From: Ramlibacter monticola
GTDB lineage: Bacteria > Pseudomonadota > Gammaproteobacteria > Burkholderiales > Burkholderiaceae_C
Reading direction: 5' to 3'
NCBI RefSeq assembly: GCF_016722785.1
Contig: NZ_JAEQNE010000006.1
Coordinates: 331,472 to 395,471 of the forward strand
DNA length: 64,000 bases
Both the position numbers and the translations under genes were made by a program. Within the stretch, counting starts at the first letter, position 1, and each line of letters begins with the position of its first letter. The notes beneath the pieces were generated by a model, which did no database searches, had not been told where the DNA came from, and worked only from the letters and a program-made list of their open reading frames with translations. Positions 46,901 to 55,537 of the stretch are shown here, piece after piece.

Positions 46901-47889
46901 GACAGCGTCCCGTCCCCGGGGGGATGCCACAGTCCCGCCTGGCGCAGCTGGCCCAGCACGCGCGACAGGACGTCCAGCCGGTAGGCTCCGACGTCGCGGC
47001 CGGCGTAGTCGAAGAAGCCGCTGCCCGTCTTGAGCCCCAGGCGCCCCTCTTCCATCATGCGGCCGACGATGGCCGGTGCGCGATAGCGCGCCGCATCGAT
47101 GCTGCCGGCCATTTCGCGGCTCGCGTGGTGCAGGATGTCGCAGCCGCCGAAGTCGATGAATTCCACGACTCCCAGCGCCGCGAAGCGCAGGCCGAGGCCG
47201 AAGCGGGTGGCCTTGTCGATCTCCTCCGCCGTCGCGACGCCTTCTTCCACCATGCGCGCCGCCTCGTTCATGATCAGCGCCTGCAGGCGCGGCACGATGT
47301 AGCCCGGCGCCGGGCCGCAGACGACGGGCACCTTGCCGATGCTTTCCATCAGCGCGCGCGTGCGCGCCAGCACCGCCGCGCTCGTGCCGGGGTGCGTGCT
47401 CAGCTCCACGACCGGGATGAGGTAGGCCGGGTTGAGCCAGTGCATGTTGAGGAAGCGCCCGGGCCGGCGCACCAGTTGCGCGAGCTGCGTCACCAGGATG
47501 CTGCTGGTGGTGGAGGTGAGGATCGCGTCGTCGCGGCAATGCCGGTTCATCGCCTCGAAGGCATCGCGCTTGGCCTCCAGGGTCTCCGGCACGCCTTCGA
47601 AGACCAGTTCCGCGGCCGCGAGCGCCGCCGGTGCGCCGTCGGCGTCCACGAAGTCCACGCGCGACGCGATCTCGGGGATCTGCTCCTCACGGACGGCACC
47701 CAGCTTCGCGAGGCCCTGCAGCGCGCCGCGGATCTCGGCGCCCGCCTCCTCGTGCAGGGCCTGCAAGGCCCGGGGCGTGCGCCGCCGCAGGTCCACCAGG
47801 GCGATGCGGTATCCGGCATACGCGAAGCTGATCGCGATGCCGCGGCCCATGCGGCCGGCGCCGACCGCGGCAAAGCGGGGCCCGCTCAT
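46897..47889 (-). CDS. 3-Hydroxyacyl-CoA dehydrogenase-family protein
   Basis: A 330-residue protein with N-terminal NAD-binding motif VGAGRMGRGIA, the catalytic segment NMHWLNPAYLIPVVELS (His of the HAD family) and the C-terminal helical domain (GLKTGSGFFDY). Single-domain, close to 3-hydroxybutyryl-CoA or lambda-crystallin-like dehydrogenases. It overlaps the hydrolase gene as GTGA and the upstream gene by 4 bp. The substrate is not evident. Confidence 0.85.
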   Translation of the reverse strand: MSGPRFAAVGAGRMGRGIAISFAYAGYRIALVDLRRRTPRALQALHEEAGAEIRGALQGLAKLGAVREEQIPEIASRVDFVDADGAPAALAAAELVFEGVPETLEAKRDAFEAMNRHCRDDAILTSTTSSILVTQLAQLVRRPGRFLNMHWLNPAYLIPVVELSTHPGTSAAVLARTRALMESIGKVPVVCGPAPGYIVPRLQALIMNEAARMVEEGVATAEEIDKATRFGLGLRFAALGVVEFIDFGGCDILHHASREMAGSIDAARYRAPAIVGRMMEEGRLGLKTGSGFFDYAGRDVGAYRLDVLSRVLGQLRQAGLWHPPGDGTLS

Positions 47890-48959
47890 TCGCCCTCGTG
47901 CAGCAGTTGCTGCAGCGCCTTGCGGTCGAGCCGATGCAGTCCCAGCGCCTCGAGCGTCCGCGGCCCCTGCCGCAGGTCCCGCCCGAGATAGCCGCCGACG
48001 ACGGCCAGCAGGCCGTGCGCGATCGGCGCATCCGCCTGCGCCCAGCGGGCCACGGAGGCGAGGAAGGCGAGCCCCAGCTCGGTGTCTTCGGTCACGTAGC
48101 GGTGCGCATGCAGGTCGATGTGCTCGCGCCAGTCACCGGACTTCACCAGCTTCCTGTGCGCATCGCCGTACATCCACTGGTCGTTGCGATAGTGGTCGGC
48201 CAGCGGGTAGTGCGGCGCCCCATAGCCCAGGGCCTCGCGGACGGCCACGCGTTCCTGGTCGAGCCGGTCGGTCACGGCGCGCACGGCGGGCTGCGTGCCC
48301 TCGTTGTGGATGTCCCAGCGCTCGAAGTGCTGCAGCGGCGCGGCATTCATCACGATCAGGGGCGGATGGATGATCGGGCCCGCGTTCATCAAGGCGCCCG
48401 AGAGCGCATCGCCGCAGCCGTGCACGCTCGGGTAGGCCCGGCGGATCACGGCGAGGGCCTGCTCCGACTTGCGCGCCGGATAGACGCCGGTGGGCAGGCG
48501 CACGGCGCGGATCGTCACGTTCACTTCCCGGTCGCCATGCTTGCGGGCGAGGTAAGGCAGGGTCCCCGTTTCGGCCCAGGCCACGTCGGCGCGGTTGCCG
48601 GCGGCCCGGACGATGCGCGACATGACGAAGCTGCCGAAGGTGCCCGGCGCCAGGAACACCACCTGGCCGTCCGCCAGGTAGGGGGCCATGGCACGGGCGA
48701 TGTCCTCCTGCGCCGTCGCCGGCGAGGGAAGGACGATGAGCTCCGCCCCCCGCAGCGCCTCGCCCATGTCCGATGTCGCCCGGGCGATACGAACCTCGCG
48801 CGCCCCGTCCGAGTCCTTCAGCACGATGGAACCGCTGTCGATCACGGGCCGCAGCGCCGCCGCGTCGCGCCGCCACAGGCGCACTTCGTGGCCGGCTTCC
48901 GACAGGTCCGCGGCAGCGGCATAGCAGCCGTGGCCGCCGCCCAGGATGGCAATTTTCAT
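47886..48959 (-). CDS. Octopine/nopaline dehydrogenase-family protein
   Basis: A 357-residue NAD(P)-binding protein: ILGGGHGCYAAAADLSEAGH at the N-terminus and the Octopine_DH C-terminal domain (GALMNAGPIIHPPLIVMNAA, with the His of the family). Family enzymes oxidise or form opines or reduce 2-oxoacids. It is the first gene of the second MarR-linked operon, divergent from MarR 2, suggesting an inducible catabolic route for an amino-acid conjugate or opine. Exact substrate unknown. Confidence 0.83.
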   Translation of the reverse strand: MKIAILGGGHGCYAAAADLSEAGHEVRLWRRDAAALRPVIDSGSIVLKDSDGAREVRIARATSDMGEALRGAELIVLPSPATAQEDIARAMAPYLADGQVVFLAPGTFGSFVMSRIVRAAGNRADVAWAETGTLPYLARKHGDREVNVTIRAVRLPTGVYPARKSEQALAVIRRAYPSVHGCGDALSGALMNAGPIIHPPLIVMNAAPLQHFERWDIHNEGTQPAVRAVTDRLDQERVAVREALGYGAPHYPLADHYRNDQWMYGDAHRKLVKSGDWREHIDLHAHRYVTEDTELGLAFLASVARWAQADAPIAHGLLAVVGGYLGRDLRQGPRTLEALGLHRLDRKALQQLLHEGE

Positions 48960-49016
48960 CTCCGTTCGTCTCCAGATGCGGTGCGCGAAGCTTCGCCCGC
49001 TTGCGCAGCTACATTA

Positions 49017-49034
49017 CTTTTCATATATTGAGCT
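49017..49034 (-). promoter_or_regulatory. Shared MarR-type operator motif, copy 2
   Basis: CTTTTCATATATTGAGCT, nearly identical to the minus-strand string at 44618-44636. It overlaps TTGAGCTGTCAA (49028-49039), a small inverted repeat. It sits in the 143-bp divergent promoter between the octopine-dehydrogenase-family gene and MarR 2. Confidence 0.6.
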
Positions 49035-49102
49035 GTCAACAATGAACTTGCCCCGCGAGGGCGCAAGGGCCCGCAGCACTCAGGGAAAGCGAGAATGGGG
49101 AC

Positions 49103-49591
49103 ATGAGCAAGGCCAAGCCCGTCGAGGGCTCGTTCGTCGATGGCTACCTGCCGGCCCTGCTGGCGCAGGCCAGTCACCTGATCTCGGGGGAGTTCCACCG
49201 GATCGTCACGCGCAAGGGCATGACCGTTTCCGAGTGGCGCGTCCTGGCGAGCCTGGCCGGGGCGGAGCTGATGAGCATCGGCGAACTGGCGCGGTCGTCG
49301 ATCATGAAGCAGCCCACCCTCACCCGCGTGCTGGACCGGATGGAAAGCCGCGGCCACGTGCAGCGGGTCGCCCACGAAAAGGACAGGCGCGTCACCCTGG
49401 TGGCGATCACGCCCGCGGGATCACGGCAGGTTGCCGACCTGATCGAGCTGGCGAACGAGCACGAGCGCCGGGTGCTGGAGCCCTTCGGGATGGCCCGGTC
49501 GCAGGAACTGAAGAAGACTCTCCGGAAGATGATCGAACTGCACGAGAGCCTGGCGGAGGAAGGGCCGGAAGCGGAGGACCTCGAGAGCTGA
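49103..49591 (+). CDS. MarR-family regulator 2 of the auxin locus
   Basis: A 162-residue MarR protein, paralogous to regulator 1 over its whole length (GYLPALLAQASHLISGEF, EWRVLASL, MKQPTLTRVLDRMESRGHV, DRRVTLVAITPAGS). It is divergent from the four-gene dehydrogenase/hydrolase operon. Sharing of an operator motif with the iorA promoter suggests cross-talk between the two regulators. Confidence 0.88.
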   Translation: MSKAKPVEGSFVDGYLPALLAQASHLISGEFHRIVTRKGMTVSEWRVLASLAGAELMSIGELARSSIMKQPTLTRVLDRMESRGHVQRVAHEKDRRVTLVAITPAGSRQVADLIELANEHERRVLEPFGMARSQELKKTLRKMIELHESLAEEGPEAEDLES

Positions 49592-49631
49592 GGGCCGCTG
49601 GGGCAAGGTTTCGCGCGCTTGGGCGCCGGAC

Positions 49632-50024
49632 TCAGCCGCGGCAATACCCTTCGCCTGGCTTCACCACGAGGCAGTCGGTCTTGTCGGCGAGCCACTTCAT
49701 GCCCGTCTCCGCGCCAGTGCCGGCGCGGATGGATTCGCCGGCTCCGTCCCTCTCGAAGGTGATGCGGTTTCCGGCGGGAGTCCCGTCGAAGGTGCGCGGA
49801 CCATCCAGATTCCGGATCGTGATCCGGTACTTCTGGCCGTCAGCGGAAATGTCGAGGAACGTGCCTTCGGGTCCCACCCATCGGCCGATCCACCGATCCG
49901 TTGAGGCGCTCGGAAGGGCGCCGCGAACCGGCGCCGCAGCCGGATCGTTCCTGCCTTCGCAGGCCGCCAGGAGGCACAGACACGACAGGAGCAGTTGCCT
50001 TGACGCGCAGGGCTTACGCGCCAT
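49632..50024 (-). CDS. Hypothetical lipoprotein
   Basis: A 130-residue protein with an N-terminal hydrophobic stretch ending in a lipobox (LCLLAAC) and a small beta-rich domain with two late cysteines. Not recognised. Its start overlaps the end of the SRPBCC gene by 11 bp, so the two are co-transcribed. Confidence 0.65.
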   Translation of the reverse strand: MARKPCASRQLLLSCLCLLAACEGRNDPAAAPVRGALPSASTDRWIGRWVGPEGTFLDISADGQKYRITIRNLDGPRTFDGTPAGNRITFERDGAGESIRAGTGAETGMKWLADKTDCLVVKPGEGYCRG

Positions 50025-50418
50025 TCGCCGATTCCAGGGTGCGCTTCATGGCCGCGAGGCCTTGGTCGATCATGGCAGCGATGGCTGGCGCCATCTCATT
50101 GGGAAGCAGGTCGGCGATCCAGACGACGTTGCATGCCCCGCTCGCCACCGGAACGACCTGTGCCGAGGCGTTGTGGTGACTCAGGCTGCCGCCCTCGGCC
50201 GACCACGCGACCCTCTGGTCTTCTTCGCTGATGTCGACGATCCGTTCGCGAACGGTCATTCCGTTGGCGAAGGTGACGATCCGCGAGTCGCCTTCGAGCC
50301 TGCAGTCGGTGACGAATCCGACGACGAGCCGGGTGTGCAGCGCGCCTACATCGCGCAGCGCATCCCAGACCTCTGCCGAGGGCCTGTCGATGCGGACTTG
50401 CCGGCGAATGGATGCCAT
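50014..50418 (-). CDS. SRPBCC (START/Bet v1-like) family protein
   Basis: A 134-residue ligand-binding-fold protein: RQVRIDRPSAEVWDALRDVG at the N-terminus and a long C-terminal helix (MAPAIAAMIDQGLAAMKRTL). It resembles polyketide cyclase/MxaD-like proteins. The ATG at 50418 has a GGAGGTGG ribosome binding site. Ligand unknown; unrelated to neighbouring pathways as far as can be seen. Confidence 0.78.
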   Translation of the reverse strand: MASIRRQVRIDRPSAEVWDALRDVGALHTRLVVGFVTDCRLEGDSRIVTFANGMTVRERIVDISEEDQRVAWSAEGGSLSHHNASAQVVPVASGACNVVWIADLLPNEMAPAIAAMIDQGLAAMKRTLESANGA

Positions 50419-50461
50419 GGTGCCACCTCCACTCCGTGCGGGGACGAGCGCGAATTCGATT

Positions 50462-50809
50462 CTAGGCCGCCGGATACAGTCGATACCAGGCGACCAGGAT
50501 GAGCAAGGCACAGAGTGTCCAGGCGAGTGTTGCCCATGCCAGAGTAGCGACCAATGCCAGCCGAACGCTGAGCCAGTAGACCGACGCCAGATACACGGCG
50601 TAGGGCACGAGCGACCAAAGACCGAACAGTGCGGTGGCACGCAAGTCGGCCGCCGAGCGCTCCGTCCCGACGATGTAGTGCGCGATGAGCGCGAAGGTCG
50701 GAAACAACGGCACGAGCCCCGCGACGAAGAAGCTTCGGGACCTGGACAGCAGCGCGATGATCAGCACGGCCAATGCGCCGAGCAAGCACTTGAGGAACAG
50801 CGAGAGCAC
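50462..50809 (-). CDS. glpM: GlpM family membrane protein
   Basis: A 115-residue protein of almost only membrane segments (three to four), with the GlpM pattern CLLGALAVLIIALLSRS and AGLVPLFPTFALIAHYIVG. GlpM was linked to alginate production in Pseudomonas; its biochemical role is unclear. Confidence 0.8.
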   Translation of the reverse strand: MLSLFLKCLLGALAVLIIALLSRSRSFFVAGLVPLFPTFALIAHYIVGTERSAADLRATALFGLWSLVPYAVYLASVYWLSVRLALVATLAWATLAWTLCALLILVAWYRLYPAA

Positions 50810-50907
50810 CTGGCGCCTAAGGAACGGGGAAGTCGCTCGCCATTCTCACCCTGCGAGTCGAACTCGCCAACAAGGTGGATCGGCCGGTCGGGACGCTCTG
50901 GAACACA

Positions 50908-51348
50908 CTACCCGTTTCCATTCTGCCGCTCCCATGACTCGACATCGCCGGCGGTGACCTCGAACAGAGGATGGCACTCGGGTGTTTCCACTGTGCGCCA
51001 GCGTCGCAGAGTCTCGGGGCTCCGTCTCGAGAGCTTGCCCATGAGGTGCTGCCACTCGTACTGCACCTGTCCCGCGGTCACTGCAATGGGCTTGTGCGGC
51101 TTCCCGATCACGATCTTCGCTTCGTCGAATGCGTAGTTGCGCGTGCGGGCTTCGGTGCACACGGCCGCCAGATAGGAGCCAATGGCCGCCACGGCGTTGC
51201 GCTGCGCGCGAAAGCGCTCCAACTGAGGGTGGGCCTTGTAGCCACGCGTGTGGCCTTGCAGTACCGCCTGCGCAAGAAGGGCCTCCCGCCAGAGCGCGAC
51301 CAAGCCCTGCGGGTCAAGATACTTGGGGTGGAGCGACCAGAGACGCAA
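50908..51348 (-). CDS. Pyrimidine dimer DNA glycosylase-like protein
   Basis: A 146-residue protein with the Pyr_excise family start MRLWSLHPKYLDPQGLVALW and HPQLERFR, relatives of T4 endonuclease V (DenV). A role in UV-damage excision is expected. A single gene with no operon partner. Confidence 0.8.
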   Translation of the reverse strand: MRLWSLHPKYLDPQGLVALWREALLAQAVLQGHTRGYKAHPQLERFRAQRNAVAAIGSYLAAVCTEARTRNYAFDEAKIVIGKPHKPIAVTAGQVQYEWQHLMGKLSRRSPETLRRWRTVETPECHPLFEVTAGDVESWERQNGNG

Positions 51349-51398
51349 GCTACTTGACTCCGTGGTCCAAGGTGAAGGGGAATCGGCGGACCATGGCC

Positions 51399-51833
51399 TC
51401 AGCCAAGCTCCTCGGCCAGCGCGACGATGATGCCCTCCGGACCCCGGAGGTAGGCCAGCCGATGCGAGTTCTCGTACTGCATTTCGCCAATGAGCTCGGC
51501 CCCTTGGGCACGCATGTGCGCAACCAGGGCGTCGATGTCATCGACGGAGAACATGACGCGACGGAAGCCCAGCGTGTTGACCGGCACATCCACGGGCCCG
51601 AACCTGATCGCACTGGGCGTGTGAAACTTGTCCAGCTCGATTCCCTGCCCATCGGGAGTCCGCATCATCGCGAGAGTGGCCCGGACGTCCTCGAGTCCGA
51701 TCAGGCGCCCGACCGAAGGCCCTTCAACGGTGGTCTCGCCTTCGAGCCTGAGACCCAGGTCGAGGAAGAACGCCTTGACGGCCTCGAGATCGTCGACAAC
51801 GATGAGGACGTTGTCCATGCGTTTGATCGTCAT
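51399..51833 (-). CDS. VOC/glyoxalase superfamily protein
   Basis: A 144-residue protein with two beta-alpha-beta-beta-beta halves (DNVLIVVDDLEAVKAFFLDL; FRRVMFSVDDIDALVAHMRA) and a metal-type Glu (GIELDKF). The substrate is not predictable; possibilities are glyoxalase-type, dioxygenase-type or antibiotic-binding functions. Confidence 0.8.
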   Translation of the reverse strand: MTIKRMDNVLIVVDDLEAVKAFFLDLGLRLEGETTVEGPSVGRLIGLEDVRATLAMMRTPDGQGIELDKFHTPSAIRFGPVDVPVNTLGFRRVMFSVDDIDALVAHMRAQGAELIGEMQYENSHRLAYLRGPEGIIVALAEELG

Positions 51834-51906
51834 ATCCTTCCTTCGCCGTCAGTGTGGCTTCGATGCCCTCTTGACATGCCCCGGGTCACCCATGTCCGCG
51901 TGAACG

Positions 51907-52611
51907 TCACGCAGAGTCGCTTGTGTCCGCAGGGACCGCCTCCTGCTCGCTCGTCCCATCGCCCGCAACCCCCAACAGTTGATGCGCTCCCACGGCGATC
52001 ACAGCGCCCGCGAGCTGTGCCAACACGAATCCCGGTGCGCTGGAGGGCGCGATTCCCGCAAAGCTGTCGCTGAACATCCGGCCGAACGCAGCCGCTGGAT
52101 TGGCGAACGACGTGGATGCCGTGAACCAGTAGGCGGCGCCGATGTAGGCCGCGACCATGGCGGCAACGCGGGAAGCCGGTGCGCGCAAGATCACCAGCAG
52201 GAGCCCGAAGGTGGCCACGCCCTCGGCCACCCATTGCCCGATGCCCGTCCGCACCTTCGTCGAGAACTGCAGAATGGGCATGTCGAACATCGCATGCGCC
52301 AGCCACGCGCCCAGAATGGCGCCCGCCAGCTGGCACAGGATGTAGGGTGCCAGCATCGGCCAGGGGAGATTTCCGCGGCAGGCCATCGTGAGCGAAACGG
52401 CGGGGTTGAAATGCGCGCCTCCGATGGGCCCGAACAGCTCGATCAGGATGTACAGACCGCCCACCGTGGCCAGGGAATTGGCCAGCAAGGCAATGGCGAC
52501 GTTGCCGCCGGCCAGGCGCTCGCCCATGATTCCGGAGCCGATGACCACCGCCAGCAGCATCGCCGTGCCCAGGAGCTCCGACGACAACTTCTGTGGAAGA
52601 GTCGCCTTCAT
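51907..52611 (-). CDS. aqpS: MIP aquaglyceroporin of the arsenic operon (AqpS-like)
   Basis: A 234-residue six-helix channel with two NPA boxes (HFNPAVSLTM and FANPAAAFGR). Its position 1 bp after arsC and downstream of arsR matches the arsR-aqpS-arsC logic of Sinorhizobium meliloti, where the channel lets arsenite made by ArsC leave the cell in place of an ArsB/Acr3 pump. No pump gene is present in the window. Confidence 0.85.
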   Translation of the reverse strand: MKATLPQKLSSELLGTAMLLAVVIGSGIMGERLAGGNVAIALLANSLATVGGLYILIELFGPIGGAHFNPAVSLTMACRGNLPWPMLAPYILCQLAGAILGAWLAHAMFDMPILQFSTKVRTGIGQWVAEGVATFGLLLVILRAPASRVAAMVAAYIGAAYWFTASTSFANPAAAFGRMFSDSFAGIAPSSAPGFVLAQLAGAVIAVGAHQLLGVAGDGTSEQEAVPADTSDSA

Positions 52612-52612
52612 C

Positions 52613-53101
52613 TCAGCTCGCGCAGATGGCGTCCAGGGCCTTCTGCAAGTCCGCGTCGTCCATGGTGTCGAGCGGCAATTGCAGCAGCTGCAGCATGCGG
52701 TACCCGATGGCCTGGCGAGTGAGCTCGAAGGCCTTCTTCCTCTCGCTCTCCGGCGCATTGGAGGGGTCCGGGTAGCCCCAGTGCACCTTGACCGGACTTC
52801 CCGGCCAGTACGGACACTGCTCGGCGGCCGCGCTGTCGCAGACAGTGATCACGATCCGCATCCGGGGCGCCTCCGCCTTGGTGAACTCGTCCCAGCTCTT
52901 GCTGTAGTAGCCCGCGGTGTCCACTCCGGCTTCCGAAAGTGATTCCACCGCGTAAGGATTGACACGACCGCTGGGAGCGCTGCCGGCGCTGTAGGCACGC
53001 ACGTCCTTGCCGAGCTTCTTCGCCCAGTGATCCAGCATGCCCTCGGAGAGCACGCTGCGGGCGGAATTGTGCGTGCAGAGGATCAGGACGTTTGTGGTCA
53101 T
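52613..53101 (-). CDS. arsC: Arsenate reductase, low-molecular-weight phosphatase fold
   Basis: A 162-residue ArsC with the anion loop CTHNSARS at the N-terminus and the resolving cysteines in TVCDSAAAEQCPYWPG. Start at 53101 (MTTNVLILC) is the family-typical one; a 46-residue upstream extension is unsupported. It reduces arsenate to arsenite. Followed immediately by aqpS. Confidence 0.92.
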   Translation of the reverse strand: MTTNVLILCTHNSARSVLSEGMLDHWAKKLGKDVRAYSAGSAPSGRVNPYAVESLSEAGVDTAGYYSKSWDEFTKAEAPRMRIVITVCDSAAAEQCPYWPGSPVKVHWGYPDPSNAPESERKKAFELTRQAIGYRMLQLLQLPLDTMDDADLQKALDAICAS

Positions 53102-53226
53102 TTCGCGGGGATGGTTCGGACTTCCTTTGGCTGGCGAGACGGTCGAGGCGTTCGAGCGGCAGGGACAGCATTGATGCGCCACCGGTGCTTCATCATGGTG
53201 ATCACGGGGTGCCTTGGAGACGGAGG

Positions 53227-53553
53227 TCAGCAGCGGCAATTCGCAGCCGCCGAATCAGCCGTGCACCCGGCGCCCTGGCAGCAGTTTTCGGTGAGGTACC
53301 CAAGCAAGGCGTTCATGTGGTCGAACGCGGCTCGGTAGATCAGGTTCCTGCTGGAACGCTCCTGGGTAATCAGCCCGGCGTTGGCAAGCTCCTTGAGGTG
53401 AAAGGACAGCGAGCTCGCCGAGATCCCGAGGCCCTCTGCCATCGTCGAAGGCGTCATGCCGCGCGGACCGGCGACCACCAGGGCGCGGAACACCTCCAGG
53501 CGGATGGGCTGCGCCAGGGCAGCCAAGGACTTCACGACCGAGGCTTGATCCAT
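53227..53553 (-). CDS. arsR: ArsR-family arsenic-responsive repressor
   Basis: A 108-residue winged-helix repressor (SSLSFHLKELANAGLITQER). It has a Cys-rich C-terminus (ENCCQGAGC and NCRC) likely to bind As(III), as in ArsR types with C-terminal cysteines. It is divergent from arsM and precedes arsC and aqpS. A perfect inverted repeat overlaps its promoter. Confidence 0.92.
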   Translation of the reverse strand: MDQASVVKSLAALAQPIRLEVFRALVVAGPRGMTPSTMAEGLGISASSLSFHLKELANAGLITQERSSRNLIYRAAFDHMNALLGYLTENCCQGAGCTADSAAANCRC

Positions 53554-53555
53554 AT

Positions 53556-53571
53556 TTCAATGATACTTGAA
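53556..53571. promoter_or_regulatory. Putative ArsR operator
   Basis: TTCAATGATACTTGAA: 5-bp perfect arms around a 6-bp centre, 2 bp upstream of the arsR start, in the divergent arsR/arsM promoter. Imperfect TTCAA-type repeats are usual ArsR targets. Confidence 0.65.
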
Positions 53572-53631
53572 CTCTGGGAATTATGGAGCAATACTGTGGG
53601 GCCAGCCAGGAAACCGACACAGGAGAAGCGC

Positions 53632-54540
53632 ATGACCATGCATGAGAACGTCAAGGAAGTGGTCCGGGAACGATACGGCGCTGCGGCCGACCGGGTGACC
53701 CGCGGGGGCAGCAACGGCTGCTGCGGCGGCAAGGCAGCATCGCTGGACGCGGTGGATCCGATCACGTCGAATCTGTACGACGCCAGCCAGGCGGCCGACG
53801 TTCCCGAGAAGGCGCTGCTTGCCTCTCTGGGATGCGGCAACCCCACGGCGTTGGCCGAGCTCAAGCCCGGAGAAAGCGTCCTAGATCTGGGATCGGGCGG
53901 CGGCATCGACGTGCTGCTGTCGGCGCGGCGCGTCGGCCCTGAGGGGTTCGCCTTCGGATTGGACATGACCGATGAAATGCTCGCACTGGCCGGGGAGAAC
54001 AAGCGCAAGAGCGGGCTGAAGAACGTGCAGTTCCTCAAGGGAGAGATCGAGCGCATTCCCCTGCCAGACGACTCCGTGGACGTGGTCATCTCCAACTGCG
54101 TGATCAACCTGTCCGCCGACAAGGACCGGGTGCTGCGGGAGGCATTCCGCGTCCTCAAGCCGGGCGGCCGCTTCGCGGTCTCGGATGTGGTGGTGCGCGG
54201 GGAGGTTCCCGACTCCATCCGTCGCAGCATGAACCTGTGGATCGGGTGCGTGGCCGGCGCGTTGTCACACGACGAGTACCTCGCCAAGCTGCAAGCCGCC
54301 GGGTTCGAGCAGGCGGCCATCGAGGTCACGCGCGTCTACTCCGTCGAGGACGCCCAGGCATTCCTGGCCCATGAAGGCGAGGAAGTCCAACAGCTGGCCG
54401 CGCAGGTGGACGGAAAGTTCGTGAGCGGCTTCGTGCGGGCGAGAAAGCCTGTGAGCGCGCCGGTCGCCAAGGGTGAAGGGAGGGCAAGCGCGCAGGCGAG
54501 CAGGCAGTCTTGCTGCTCGCCGGGGTGCTGTGGCAACTGA
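53632..54540 (+). CDS. arsM: Arsenite S-adenosylmethionine methyltransferase
   Basis: A 302-residue methyltransferase with the SAM motif VLDLGSGGGID, the ArsM cysteines in GCCGGKAASLD (N-terminal), SNCVINLSADK (central) and WIGCVAGAL. There is a Cys-rich tail (SCCSPGCCGN). Methylates As(III) to less retained forms. Good ribosome binding site (AGGAGAAGCG) before the ATG at 53632. Divergent from arsR. Confidence 0.93.
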   Translation: MTMHENVKEVVRERYGAAADRVTRGGSNGCCGGKAASLDAVDPITSNLYDASQAADVPEKALLASLGCGNPTALAELKPGESVLDLGSGGGIDVLLSARRVGPEGFAFGLDMTDEMLALAGENKRKSGLKNVQFLKGEIERIPLPDDSVDVVISNCVINLSADKDRVLREAFRVLKPGGRFAVSDVVVRGEVPDSIRRSMNLWIGCVAGALSHDEYLAKLQAAGFEQAAIEVTRVYSVEDAQAFLAHEGEEVQQLAAQVDGKFVSGFVRARKPVSAPVAKGEGRASAQASRQSCCSPGCCGN

Positions 54541-54792
54541 GCAGCCCGCTTCAGCTGCTGGTCTGCGTTCCAGGGCAGCAGCGTCTCAAACTCGGTTGAT
54601 CCAGCGCGACCCCGCGCGGACCAGGTTCGGCCGTCGAGTTGTCGATCTCGATGCCGTAGTCCTTGATCCTCCTAGTCCCAGGTTTTCCCATTGACCACTC
54701 TCTCCGTTAGGTGAAAGTGTCAACGAAGGCGAGGCAAGCTCCCTCCCCGCCCGAGTGCAGCGCGTTGTTGGGCGACATGATCCCTCTCCGAG

Positions 54793-55350
54793 TCAGCGCG
54801 CGCGCCGGTAGTGCATGGCGACCGCGCCGCTGCGGAGCGGCTTCACCGAGACCAACTCGAGCCGTCGCGTGCTGCGTAGCCCGCTCTCGTACAGCGTCGG
54901 GCCGTGCCCCGCGATTCTGGGATGGACGAGCAACTTGTACTCGTCGATCAGATCCAGCCCGTCCAGCTCGGTCGCGAGCTTGCCGCCAGCGAGGAGCACG
55001 CCGTCCGGGGTCGCGTCCTTGAGCTTCTGCACGCCCGCGCGCAGGTCGCCGGCGACTTGGTGGCTGTTGGTCCACGGGAAGTCCTTTCGCGTCGACGACA
55101 CCACGTACTTCGGCTTGGCCTCCAGCTTGACCGCCCACTCGCGCATCGCTGGCGGCGCTTCCGTGTCGCCGCGGGCGACCGCCGGCCAGTAGCTCTCCAT
55201 CATCTCGTACGTGACGCGACCCCACAGCATCGCCCCGGCCTCGTCCATGAGGCGGGTGAAGAAGGCGTGTGTCTCGTCGTCAGCGATTCCTTCCTGGTGG
55301 TCGACGCAACCGTCCAGGGTGACGTTGATACTGAAGGTCAATAGTCCCAT
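54793..55350 (-). CDS. Dihydrofolate reductase/RibD C-terminal family protein
   Basis: A 185-residue protein of the deaminase-reductase (RibD C-terminal) family (SINVTLDGCVDH, LWGRVTYEMMESYW, GGKLATELDGLDLIDEYKLLVHP). The start at 55350 is family-typical. It lies just beyond the last good attC site and is followed, at 54715-54771, by an attC-like but decayed sequence, so it may be the oldest cassette of the array or the first gene outside it. Activity unknown. The ~250 bp between it and arsM hold no gene I can support. Confidence 0.8.
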   Translation of the reverse strand: MGLLTFSINVTLDGCVDHQEGIADDETHAFFTRLMDEAGAMLWGRVTYEMMESYWPAVARGDTEAPPAMREWAVKLEAKPKYVVSSTRKDFPWTNSHQVAGDLRAGVQKLKDATPDGVLLAGGKLATELDGLDLIDEYKLLVHPRIAGHGPTLYESGLRSTRRLELVSVKPLRSGAVAMHYRRAR

Positions 55351-55537
55351 GGTGTCCTCCGTTCGAGATACTCGACGAGACGCCCAGCCGTCTGGCTCCA
55401 ACTGATCGCTGCGAGGTTCCGAAGGCGCACAGTTCTACTGCAACAGCGGATGCACCGCAATCTTGTCGCCAATACACGAAACTTGCGGCAAGGCTTCAAC
55501 ACACGAGCGCAATTCGCGAGAAACGCTCCCCTGTGTC

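Noticed and set aside
54640..54691. Short minus-strand frame starting MGKPGTRRIKDYG near arsM, possibly a transposase remnant
   Set aside because: Too short and not recognisable; no inverted repeats or partner fragment found.
54700..54720. CCGTTAGGTG as a possible attI or R' core site
   Set aside because: It is isolated, on the wrong strand for the array polarity, and no integrase gene is next to it.
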